Below are positions 33,695 to 45,093 of a stretch of 48,187 nt of DNA, piece after piece (the first letter of the stretch is position 1; each line of letters opens with the position of its first letter). The position numbers were made by a program, and so were the translations under genes. The stretch is taken from positions 341,987 to 390,173 of the forward strand of contig NW_003107589.1 in NCBI RefSeq assembly GCF_000003605.2, written 5' to 3'. The notes under the pieces were generated by a model. That model made no database searches. It was not told the origin of the DNA and was given only the letters and a program-made list of their open reading frames with translations. This stretch comes from Saccoglossus kowalevskii. Lineage: Eukaryota; Hemichordata; Enteropneusta; Harrimaniidae.

Positions 33695-34772
33695 GCAGCC
33701 TAGCAAAAATAATCAGTCCAATTTGCTATGCTGGTAGCCTTTTCTACATTTCGTTTATTTATGGGCATAGACACTCTCAAAGCATCGTTTGTTTTGTCAG
33801 CATATGCTGTGTACCATATGTTGTGGATCCTGATTAAAATTATGTTGGAATTGAGGTCCATGTCTATGTTATTGCACGTGCTAAAATTGTTTAAAGTACG
33901 TTTGAGAAAATGCAAGTCTGAGGATGGGAATGAAGCACTAAAATTACCTTACATTACCAAACATCTCATGAATATGAATGCTTTTTGCAATTGTGCCCTA
34001 CAATAAATCTTTACATAGGGCTTACAATGTTAACATAATCGTAATGACAGAATTTGAAATTCTGGGATAGGGAATACAGCAATTGCAACTCTTTGTAATT
34101 GTATTGTTAGTTCTGGACTAAGGTGGTTAATATACTCTTTTTGTGTTGAATAATATGATGACGACAGTGTCCTCAAATAAATGCGTTGAATACAATTTAA
34201 CGTATGTCATGCCTCCCACGGTAGGAGGTGTCAAAGAATGGTGATCTATCGGTGAATTACACTTACCCATCTACACCATCAAATTAAAATAGTTCCCCGT
34301 CAGTTTATTAGTGTAAAACGTTCATATCCCCATAACCATATCCGAGATTGCTAGAGTGCGCTCAACTTGGAGGGAATATTGAAGAAAAAATGTTGTCCAT
34401 CTGCCAGCAATCGTGGTACAACTACCGTTTTTGGAGTATAAAGCATGTGCAATGGGGACTGATATGCATTTCAGCGATATCTAGTTCGAGTTGAATTATC
34501 GTAATTAAAGCTCAACCACTTGGAGGGACATGTTTGTATTGTAAACGTGAAAGAGGTATACAACTGAATAACAAGGCTTTTAAATAAATATAACATCTTT
34601 ATTGTTGCCTTTGAACAAGAATATTTAACAAGCGACCTTGTGATTTTTGGAACAATTTATATCTAACACAGACAAATAAATATATCAAAAGTATAGCTAA
34701 ACAAGAACATGTGGGTAGCAATACAAGATGGTCAACCATAACAAGTGACATGTCATGTTTGAGCATGGTACT
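33695..34772. other. Non-coding stretch
   Basis: Small open frames (33649-34006) are hydrophobic and have no recognised domain. Nothing else is seen. Confidence 0.35.
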
Positions 34773-35338
34773 TAGACTGGCGCAGTCGGGGCGATTAATT
34801 TGATTTTGATTTTAGTTGAAATACAATAAAAAAATCGCGAAATAGAGGTGTTAGCGCGAAATCACCCCGACTGGTTTATTCTGCATGGCCCTCTATCGAC
34901 ACTGCAGGAACCCGTTGATTTTTCAACGGGTAATTATGTTAATGAGTGTTCTAATTGACAATCATCTAAGCCAATCACAACGTCTCTTCAACTGATCTCT
35001 GACAGAGAAGACGTCGGCTGATTGTTTAATTCAACTACTAGTACGAGTTACTTATTTACACATTGTGATGAATTAGAAACGACGACTACGATAAACTCGA
35101 ATTTCAACGTGCCGCCGTGTTGGGTCTGCAGTGTGACCTTTACTATGTTGACCACATTATGCACGTATTTCCTAGCCCCACCTCATTATAATATGTGATT
35201 CATGAATATTTAATAGCAATGAATTTCCTGCAGAATAAACCAGTCGGGGGTGATTTCGCGCTAACACCTCCATTTCACGATTTGTTTTATTTTATTTAAA
35301 CTACAAAAACAAATTAATCGCCCGACTGCGCCAGTCTA
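34773..35338. mobile_element. MITE with about 110-bp terminal inverted repeats and TA flanks
   Basis: The left arm 34775-34885 and right arm 35229-35336 are inverted repeats. Both ends start GACTGGCGCAGTCGGG (the left has one extra G), continue CGATTAATTTG, and later share GAGGTGTTAGCGCGAAATCA, CCCGACTGGTTTATTCTGCA. TA lies at each edge (34773-34774 and 35337-35338), as for Tc1/mariner-type MITEs. The interior holds a perfect 8-bp hairpin, CCCGTTGA at 34911-34918 and TCAACGGG at 34923-34930. No coding. Confidence 0.85.
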
Positions 35339-38012
35339 CATGCTACGCTTCAACTGTGATCTACTGATTATGAATGAACTGACGATATTGGGGTATGCAG
35401 TACAAATGTTTCTGAATAATAATATGTCATGCTGCAACATATGTAATCTGTTGGGGCTCATATCATAAATAGCTCTAACCATATTTTTCCTAATCCCATT
35501 ATATGCAAGGTGGTACCATTAAAAAAATGGTTTGGGTATAGGCACAGGTGATGTATAAAGGTTTTCAGCAAATGAGATGGATGATTCAAATGCCTGTTGG
35601 TTGAATCAAGCATTTAAAGCATAACATGAGCAGTCTTGTATAAATACTTTTTGACTAGGACATTGAAAGTAATCAACCATTAGGACAGTGATAACCATCA
35701 AATTTGACGGTCAGTTTGAAAGCAGATAACAGTGACCTTATAGTGACCTTTTTGAATTAATGCATAGAGAAACCAAAACTATTCATATTTCGATAATTAT
35801 TTAGGACTGACCGACCCCATCAATTTCAAACTTGGCCAAGAGTATATTTTTCTTAAAAAATATCTAAATTTGAAACTGATGATGTAAAAACTAGAATATA
35901 ACATGTCACGCAACACAACAACTACTACAACAACATCTTTGATCTAATATACCCGACCCTAAAACGGGCCTGGGAAATATGGCATACAATGTTTTTGCAT
36001 CTTTTTCATCATCTGTATTGTAGCATTCATCAATTACGTTTCTCATCGTTGTCACTTTTGTGGTTCATTGAAGTTGTTTTGTTTTCTGCTCTGTACTTAT
36101 AGTAAACATTTTGTTGTCATCGGTGATGATTTCTCTGTGACAATGAAGAAGATGTGGAGTTTAATATCCAGTGTACATTATAGTTGTCAAATAAAGCTTT
36201 ATTAATTCATTGTGAATTTGTAACGCGAGACATGTCCATGCAGGATTTTTTTGAGAGCCAACATGTTATGTGTGAAAGGTGGAGATGAAATTCATAACAT
36301 AAAATAATTGGATATGAATATAAACTACTATAGTTCAAAGTCAAAGTATAGATTGTTCAGCATAATGGACTTTCAATTATGAATAGCATGTTATTGATGG
36401 ATGTGTAAATATGCCACTGTGACATGACCATTGTCTGTACGGAGAGTACTGTTTTTACGATGACAGCTCGATATTCCGAAGATTCAATATTCAGAAGGTT
36501 TGATATTCCAAAGAAAAAAATCGCATTTTAAGCCATTAATGTTTAAGGAAATGAAATATTTCAGGCAGCTTTGAGTCGTAGGACATTAGGTAGGACGTTC
36601 AGTCTCCGTGACATCGCAGGATTTACATTCAATACATCAACACATTTTTCTTGCATTACAGAAAGCTTTTTTTCTATGAAGGCTCAACAGTTACTTAAAT
36701 CCACTTTTGCCTCAGATTTTTTTCTCAAAATTTTTATAAGTGGGGAATGTGGATATCTATAAGGATAAGTGTGGGTCTTAATTGTATATTTGCTTATTTT
36801 CATTCCGATCTGCACATACATACCCCGGAAATGAATATAAAACTGGTTGTATTTCAACTGGACTCTCTGTTCTCTATGTAATTGAAAAAATGAAAAACTT
36901 CTGCAAATCTGTAATAGTCACAAAATAAAGTACAAATTATTGCCACTAAAAGGCGCTGTTCGCTAATAGCGCTATCTTTTTTTGCAAAAAATCGAACTGT
37001 CTTGAGAATTCACAAATAAAAAAAATGAGCTGACATTTTTTAAAACTGTGTACTTCTTTGAAAGCAGGTTAAATAAATGTAAAATTGACAAAAAATATAA
37101 AAATAAAACATGTTAAGAATACATTATTATTATGCAAAATGGGTCATTAATATGCATAGTTTTGCAACAATATATGAGAATATCTGTAGATACTTCCAGA
37201 GCACTTATATACTAAATTTCATTTAAATCGCAAGTTATAAGCATAACATGCTAAAAATATGTTAATTAGTAGGCAAATAAGCCACTTAACATGTACGGTT
37301 TTTCACAAAGCAATGATCAGCTCTGCTGATCGCTTTACAACATTTACATAAAAGTACTTGTATACAACAAATGAAGCTCAAAACGTCTCTGACTTCAAAC
37401 AATGGTTTTGGAGAGATGTAAAACCCCCGTTATCAAACAACAAACTAAAATGCATGAAAGACAAACAAATATCAGGGTTGCTGTACAAATATAGGACACA
37501 ATGTATGAATATCCTCTTGGTGTGTGGTAAAAGCAAATAGATCAATAATTTTCTAGCCAAAGTAAAATGGATGAACGAAGTAAATTGGTAAAAACTAGGA
37601 AATTACCTGCTACTAGTGTGTACAAAAGATATTAGTAAGGTACTGAAAAAGTATACTGTAAAAATGAATAATAGGTTATGAATAATTAATAACAAAAGGC
37701 GTGAAAGCATGAATAGGGCGCCCTCAATAGTCAAATAAAGAATTACAAAATATGTTCTTCTCTTCTAATTCAATACGATTGGGGGAAATAGTGCCTAGTT
37801 TTTCCATCCAAAATGCCTCCTTAATTTTACGGTGGTGAATTTTGTTGAAAATAGCACTTAGTTTTTTTCAAATCTGAAATTTGGCTCTTGAGTTATAAAA
37901 AGAACAGTATGCAAATTAGGTCATTAATATGTATGGGTTTGCAACAAAACCTGAGTACATATGTGGATAATCCCTGATCAGGCCTGACAGGATAAGGATT
38001 AATTAAACACCT
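35339..38012. other. Non-coding, AT-rich
   Basis: No gene is supported over 2.7 kb. Two similar 55-60-base blocks, containing GGTCATTAATATG and TTTGCAACAA, occur at about 37136 and 37908 in the same direction. A short tandem repeat is at 36470-36516. Confidence 0.4.
36470..36516. repeat. Short tandem repeat, three units of about 16 bp
   Basis: GATATTCCGAAGATTC, AATATTCAGAAGGTTT and GATATTCCAAAGAAA follow each other. Small and imperfect. Confidence 0.55.
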
Positions 38013-38265
38013 TTATTGCATGTGCAACTCGTTAATGGTTCTGGTGCCATACAACAATTCTTCCTTTAGTCTTCTGATTCTGACTTCAAGGTTATGCCCC
38101 TTCTTACTTCTTCTGGGTGCTCTATCACCCCTGTTGACAGCATCCAGTGTGTCTTTGATGCTGCTCTGTGTGTCTTTCATGTGTCGGATGAAAAACCAAA
38201 GTGCTGGATGACTAACAGCGACACGTGAATTCCAGTCACTGTTGAAACATGATGTGCATTCTTAA
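38013..38265 (-). pseudogene. MULE-like transposase C-terminal fragment
   Basis: On the minus strand about 80 codons are open down to TAA 38013-38015: CFNSDWNSRVAVSHPALWFF, then IRHMKDTQSSIKDTLDAVNR, then GDRAPRRSKKGHNLEVRIRR and a short tail. The pattern 'W....L....SHP..W.F......Q......L...RG..APRR.K' occurs at the C-terminus of many invertebrate MULE-type transposases (family from memory). The catalytic region is not present upstream. It lies opposite a plus-strand frame at 38020-38211 that is only its shadow. Confidence 0.6.
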
Positions 38266-38870
38266 CATTCTCATTATCTCGAACATTAACAATTTGTTGC
38301 AAGTTTTCTGACAAAAGTATACTGAACTGATACTTATATAATATAAAGTAAGTGTGAACGTCCCTTCATGGGGGAACAGCATCATACACAAAGCACCACT
38401 CATTATGGGGAAACTCGGCAGTTCGAGGTAATAGAACTAAAATAACTGGAGCTCAGACAAGCAGCAATGAACTTGACTGAAGCTTTGTTTGTCACCAAAC
38501 ACTGACCGGTTCTGCACACAACCAACCAACCAACCAAAACAGATATAAACTGAACTAAATCAAGTTTCCTCTATGATTACAATAAAGTTGTTTTAAGTTA
38601 AATTACCTAAACAATAGAAGTTTCTGGCGAGAACTTGACATTATACAATAGAGCTACACCAGGGAGTGTGAAGCATGAAATAACACAGTTATTGGCATCT
38701 TTCGGTCCCAATTATGGAAGAACCATTTTAAGAGATTGTGGAAATGTGACACTCACCTTCCACATGGTCGTTTGTTCCGTTGTCTATATCTCTGTTATGA
38801 ACATTCCACATGTCTGAAGCAAATGGACCATTGATATAATTATGGTGTACATAGGCACTCATACTCTTTG
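38266..38870. other. Non-coding stretch
   Basis: It includes a small CCAA repeat near 38520. The frame 38635-38817 has no recognised content. Confidence 0.35.
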
Positions 38871-39179
38871 TAGTAATCTTCTAACGATGCGATTTTCTCA
38901 CCACTTTTCTCAGTCGCCTGTCATTGTGATATCCCCCGGACAAACCTAAATCACGTACTCTACGCCACAGGCTCTTGCAGAAGTGGGAGTAGCAGCCAAT
39001 GTTACAATGACAAAAATTCCCGTGTGTTCGAAAACTATTACCTAAAGGCTAAGAGTACAGAATCAGAGTACAGAACGTGCATCGATGTGGTCCCTTTGCC
39101 TTTGTACCAAATCTCCGAAAAATCACTGACTGTTGAGGGCAAAACTGCAAGCTCCCTCCCGGACTTTGTCAGAGTGGGG
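38871..39179 (+). other. Open frame without start, unassigned
   Basis: About 100 codons are open without an early ATG: FSVACHCDIPRTNLNHVLYA, then GSCRSGSSSQCYND, then YLKAKSTESEYRTCID and KTASSLPDFVRVG before TGA. It is Cys- and Ser-rich with balanced composition, so it could be an exon. No family is recognised. Confidence 0.25.
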
Positions 39180-39837
39180 TGAAAATGCTATCGAAAGAAC
39201 AAACTTGAGAACCACGCAACATGCCTACATTAGAAATTAGCTAAAAACAGAGAATTAATAATGCTTTTCCATAAAAACAAAATTCAACAAAAATACAAAT
39301 TTAAAATCCTAGTATTAGTGAGGTTCATTCCAATGTTTTTGATTTTTTAACTAGGACTCATTTTGCAGGGATGCTCGTGCAAACTCTGAGCTTAACACAA
39401 TCACACCTACACCTTCCAAACCTCCAATAATGTGTGCCAACATATGATTCTATAAGTCTGATGGACTGAGGAGATACAAATTAATTATTTCTAACTTTGA
39501 AACATATTATACCTGGAACATCATCTTCACTAGTTCCCGTGGGTCTGATGACCACAATCTATAATGTATGTATGTTTTCTGTCAAAAAAAATATTAACAA
39601 CAGAAAAATAGTAATGTAACGGGGAGATCAAGCTGTTTATTCGGAGTTCATGGTCAGTACAAATCATAACCTACAGTAGTATATATGCATATAGGAAGTG
39701 AAGAAACATTGTATTTACACATTTAACTTTAATTATAAAATATGATCATGGTCTCCAAAAATAACACATGGTATGTGGATTTGTTCTACTGGTTGAAATA
39801 GGGTATCTATTCTGTAATGACTTGCATGAATACTTAC
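39180..39837. other. Intron-like or non-coding
   Basis: This follows the splice donor of the next feature on the minus strand. I find no further exon of that gene here. Confidence 0.3.
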
Positions 39838-41572
39838 CTCTTCAAATATATCTAGTTCCACTAATAATGACATGAAGTTGAGGACAAAACGGTTGTTTTC
39901 ACGGAATCCGTTATCTAGTTGCAGATAAGTACTTTGGCAAGATAACAGAATATTTAAGTTGGAGTCACGTGGCACTTAAAGTCGACATATACATATGGCA
40001 ACTTCCCAGATGTTATACCTGCATGCACAATATTTTCTTGATGTTTGAGAAAAAACAAAATATTAAGTGTCAGTACTAAAATTACATAGATATTTGCAAG
40101 ATATACTTGTAATGTGGCTCCTCTTACTCAATTGAAGTAGTATTTTAACTATTCTTTGATGTAATGTTCTTACATGAAGAAATGCCTGTAGTTGAATGTG
40201 GTGTAGCTCTATACTGACGCAGAAATTGAAAAAGTCCTTGGCACCAGTTTCTGCCTTCTAGCTTGGCTGCACTTTCTAGCGTTCGCATCATCCTCTTGGC
40301 TTCTCCATTGGCTTTTGGCCACAATGATGTTACTTTTCTATATCTAAATGCGGCATATTTAGAAAAGCTTTTAAACTCATCTTCATTATATGTTAAAACC
40401 AATAATGGTCTGCCAATGTCCGGTATACCTTGTGTGGCAAAGATTGCATCAAAGTGCGGGATAGCTGCTTCTGCAGATGTAGAATGACAAATTTCCATAT
40501 CTACTGTAGTCATCGATAACTACCAAAAAATATTTACCATTTGGGAATGAACCACAGAAATCTGCTAAGACCTCTTGCCAAGGACCATCTGGCAGTGTAG
40601 ACATTTTTAATGGCTCGACAATTGGTTTGGTCCATGTTGGTTTGATCCATGTGTTGATGCTTGACATGGTATGCATCTGGTTACAGTTTCTTCCACCATT
40701 CTGTCAATACCTGGAAACCAAAGAGTTTCTCTCAGCAACTTTTTCGTTTTCACAACACCTTGATGACCGGCATGGGTTAAAGATATGGCTTTCTGTTGCA
40801 ATTTCTTTGAAACGACAATTCTGTTTCCATGTAACACAACTCCATTGGCCGTGGACAGTTCGTCTTTGTACAACATGGTGATGTAAATTATACCACTTTT
40901 GTGTGTTAATAACTTCCATTATTTTCTGTAAGATTTCATCTTCCGATGTTGCTTGCATAATTTCAGCCATTGTCATAGGAGGGGGTACGGAATTCTCAAT
41001 TATAAAATTTATGTATGTATAAATACGTGAAACATAGTCTTTACAGTGGTTTGCCTGGTCAGGATGTCGACTCATGTAATCAGCAGGGTGAATGTAATAA
41101 ATTGGCTAAATAATTATGTGACACTTTGAAGCAATGTGCATAACTATAATGTGTACTGAATTACAAACTGTACAAGAATGGAGTCAGTCAAGTAAATAGT
41201 GTATTCTACTCTTCAGTGAATGTTATGTCTCCACTTGTGACATGCAAGTTATGTCACTAAAATTTATAGTTGATCTAATGTTATGCTGGAGTACATGTAG
41301 CTGATTATCAGTACAATTACATTTCTCTATCACAACAGCTAGACTGTCAGCACAAAGAATACCTTTAACATGTGACCTAAGCCGATGTAAATTGGAGGTT
41401 CCCTTGTTTTCTTTAATCAGGTGTGGTAAATCAGTTTTATTCTGATCCATGTCATCTTGTATAATAGTTAGTATTTCGTCAGGCTCCTCCTCAGCTTTCT
41501 GTGTATGGTAATGGAATTGTTTACGCTCTTTTCTAGAAAGAGTAAAGCGACTAACTTAAAGTAAACCAACTC
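39838..41572 (-). pseudogene. Two DUF7869-like exons around a retrotransposon-bearing intron
   Basis: Exon A (about 41572-41363, minus) reads LSRKERKQFHYHTQKAEEEP, then TIIQDDMDQNKTDLPHL and NKGTSNLHRLRSHVK, ending AAAG|GTATTC. Exon B (40018-39838) starts after TGCATGCAG, reads ITSGKLPYVYVDF, shifts frame near 39978 to RDSNLNILL, and continues STYLQLDNGFRENNRFVLNF then LLVELDIFEE with a perfect donor AG|GTAAGT. One base left by exon A and two supplied by exon B restore a Gly codon, so the phase fits. The 'MDQNKT..P', 'LQLDN..REN' and 'VDL...HDSNL' blocks are those I associate with DUF7869 proteins (transposase-like, function unknown). The intron holds a gypsy integrase fragment. One frameshift makes this copy probably dead. 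Confidence 0.65.
40145..41100 (-). mobile_element. Ty3/gypsy integrase fragment inside an intron
   Basis: On the minus strand: HPADYMSRHPDQ (the linker after RNase H), a frameshift, then an HHCC zinc-binding domain (THAGHQ ... RCIPCQ), another shift, then an integrase core with LADFCGSFPNGKYFLVV (first Asp), a region where the second catalytic Asp-Asn-Gly is replaced by TYNEDEF, and KANGEAKRMMRTL (Glu). It ends abruptly after ATPHSTTG at about 40160. No LTR, reverse transcriptase or gag is joined. Integrase joins element DNA to the genome; this copy cannot, having lost the second Asp and its frame. Confidence 0.85.
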
Positions 41573-44500
41573 CACATAAAAATAATGTATGCAGTGCCGA
41601 TCCATTGTCAAACAGTTCTGCCTTCTGCACATTTATACTTGCTAGACTGTAATAACATATTGTGAAGTTGTATTATGTTTTAATTTTTGTTAATCTTTTC
41701 TCTTATACATGTATATATGTTTTACTTTACTGCGTACAGAACAACGCGTGAAAACTCAGCTACTTAGGGAGTCTCAAACAAACATGGTAAATGACGACTA
41801 CGAACTGTTTTATTGTTGGCAAGTATCCACTGATATCATAATGTGCTTTTGCAAAGTTTCTGTTTTACCACAACATTTTTTGTTAGGTAATGTTTTTAAT
41901 GTGCAACCAGACACCCCAGGCCAATGTTCGTGAGCTACTCACTGCTGCATCTTGGGATTTAATTTGTTCCAACTGCATCAGACAAACAAATTTAACAGGG
42001 GATTTTTTTGTAGTTGACCATATTTGGTAAGGTACACCTTTGATCCCAAATTCATGACACATTTAACACTAAATGGAATACTACCACTAAGGCCATACTG
42101 ATTTAATTTTATGGATGACATTCTCTGGAGACCCAAAAACTAATGCGAGAGGGCGAAAAAAAAAATCCTGCAAAAAAAAAAATGCTGCTAAAACCACAGG
42201 ACTACGGAGCTGGTATTACGAATTGAACCACAGAACACAGTATCAACAAAACAATAAGAAATCTTTATTTGTAGGAGGTACAGCTCGTACTGTATTTCTG
42301 TCACAGGTATAACCATTTCAGACAAGCTCTAGTACGTGTAGTAGATGATGTACCTTCAGCCAGAAACACTGCATTCAAGGTACAGCATGAACACCATTTT
42401 CAGTGCAAGTCAAGGCGGAATGTACATATCACTACTTTATGACAATAACCAACAAAACATTGCAATGATACAGAAATGCTCTTGCTTGCTCCTCTCTACA
42501 CAGCTGGGGGTTAGCTTTAACTGTGTTGTCTGGGCAAAACTCCCTGGCCGCTACTGATCTCTTGTATAGCTGTGTAAACGTCACATCTCTTGGCCGACAT
42601 CAATTGCGTACCACAACAATCCCTCCGTTTTCTGTTGAACTTTTATGCTTGTATGAACGTATTTTGGTGGCATGTTGGAATTCCCGGCAATGCAATACGC
42701 ATGTGCAGAAGATCATTTACGACAAAATTGGCACGTTTTGAGGTAGTCTAAAACGAGTTTTACGACAAGCCGGCGCTTTGCGACAATATGAGTCGGCAAG
42801 TTCCGGACAGAAAACCGATCTGTGGAGACTCATCGTCGGAGATTTTTTTGTTTGAGAACAGGCGAAAACTAATGCGCGCACGGATGTCATCCATAAAATT
42901 AAGTCGGAGTGGCCTAAGGTGGAATACCACCTCTTGTGAGATATAACAGACAGAGGTTTTATTGCTGTTTTTTTGTAGACTGTTATTTAAGATCACATCA
43001 TTATAATGGCCAGTGCTGAGCCTTTTATTCCCATTATAATACCGTTATTTAACGAGATCTAACTAACTTCGCTCAGAATCAGCATGGAACATACACACGC
43101 TTGGGCATACATAATGTTGCAATGTAGAGACTTAAGGATTCAGGATTAGACTTAAGTTGGTCATTATGTTTCCAAATAACAGTGCAGTTGAAAGTGTGAT
43201 TTCAACCCAAATGGTATAAAAATATTCAATTTCCCACAGGGCAAGATTAGTGTCGCTATGTTTACTTTTTGTTAATATCTTGTGGATTAATAGTGACTGA
43301 ACTTGGTAGCAAAATGTCAGGTCTTCAATAGTTTAGTCCAAAAATGTTTAATACGTTAAACATATTAATGAAATAAATGTAAAAAATAGTACTTATGATC
43401 TAGAGGTCATATCTGAGTTAGGAAAAAATATGGTTTTGTGTCATGGTGTTGACGACATCTTTTGGTAAATCTTCTAGCTGACTTTTGTACAGAAGGGCAG
43501 CATTGGCCAGCATGTCAGATATGTGAGAAATTTTAAATTAACTAAATATGATAATTAGCCCATTAATTAAGATAAAATAAAAAAGCACACCTCTCTGAAT
43601 ACCAAGGACATCACCTGTAAATTTGGTAAAATTTGCACTAATAGTTCACAAGACTGAATTGACATTTTAGTGGGTGGGGCCCTCAGTGCTGATTACAATT
43701 AATTGGCAGTTACATCAAATAACGTTTGATTCTTTGATATTCATGTCATACTATGAAGCCAAGTCGTGGAGAAGACCATTATTTGCAAGGTTTAACTTTT
43801 GCACATTGTATAATTTTCAAGTGATTTGAAATATTACCAATATTAAAAACACAATAACAATTGCCCAACAAACAGGAACTCGCCCTTTAATTCAGTATAC
43901 CTCTATTATTTACAAATAAATAGTGTATGACAATAACTCATTCAACGACCGATTTCGAACGCATGTAAACGCTTGATTTGATACGATATCTGCCATGTTA
44001 TCCATGCACATTAGTGACCGGAAACTGTTCTTTTGACCTGATAGTTTAAATCGCTAATTACCCAATTGAAACGCTGGGTTGTGCCAACGTGTTCAAAATA
44101 GCATAGCTCATTTAATTATGTTAATGACAGTTCAGTGACTTGAAGGTGAACGCACATCAGATTTTCCAACGGTGTAGTGTGATCGTTTGGCTTTGATTTT
44201 GATGGGATAATGGCATGGTTTTTTTTAATGAAGAAATTAGTTGTTCTCAGCAATAACACCTCATTGTTGAAACGATGTTTACCCATTCACGCTTAGCCAC
44301 AATAAACATACTCTTGAATAGGCGTCAATAACTACGAAAAATCCGAATTAGACTTTAATCTCGACGTTAGGGAAGTTTGAAATGTTTGAAAAATTATGCC
44401 TAAATTTTAAAATTAAATGGTATATCTTTTTCTAGATTATGTGGCGCTCGTTTGGTTTGTTTAACACACGCGAACGTGAAAGTTTTGGGTGCGGTTTATA

Positions 44501-45093
44501 TTGCAAGGTTTCTCTAGGATCAAAACTTGTACAAAAAACAATGTCTCAGTTAATGGTGCGGCTTATATTAAAGCTGCGGCCTCAATTATGAATTTGACGG
44601 TATTTCCTATTTGCGAATTATCCCTTTACATTACAGGGACAAGGTGTGAGTTCGTGAAACGTTATGGGACGATAAATAGCTCTTGTATTCATATTATACA
44701 GACAAATATTTGTTGGCACAAAACACTTTCCCTCAGACATTTTATGAATGGAACCCAGAAACTGACACTATGGACTAGTACACTCATTATAGATTATAAA
44801 CATGATGGCCATGCATCAGCTATAGTACACCTGAAACCAGTCTTTGATACAATATATGTTAAATAAACACTTAATCAGCAAGGAAACGAGGTCTGCTCAT
44901 TGCAAATAGAGATCAAACTGTTTATCAAAATAAAAATGCAAATGGTCCGGCTACCAGTGGGCATGTTGTTGAACCAAGGTATGAGGGTCGCACCAAGGAC
45001 ATAGAGAGAAACAATACAATTATTCAAAATGCTAGCTGCTAAGATTAAGCCTGGTATCAGTGTAAAAATGTCCTCTCATAATGAATATACAAT
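41573..45093. other. Mostly non-coding
   Basis: No confident gene over 3.5 kb. Frames at 41709-41933, 42115-42741, 42760-42996 and 44489-44866 show no recognisable domain; 42115 is driven by poly-A tracts. No tandem repeats noticed. Confidence 0.35.

Noticed and set aside
36955-36978. Small GCGCT/AGCGC inverted repeat
   Set aside because: Five-base arms are expected by chance at this window size.
38020-38211. Hydrophobic plus-strand frame resembling a membrane protein
   Set aside because: The opposite strand carries the MULE-like fragment; the hydrophobicity is an antisense effect.
39733-39837. Continuation of the DUF7869 frame past IFEE
   Set aside because: It lies beyond a perfect splice donor and reads like intron, despite a faint resemblance to the family's next block.
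42115-42312. Lysine-rich plus-strand frame
   Set aside because: It is driven by two poly-A runs and has no motif.
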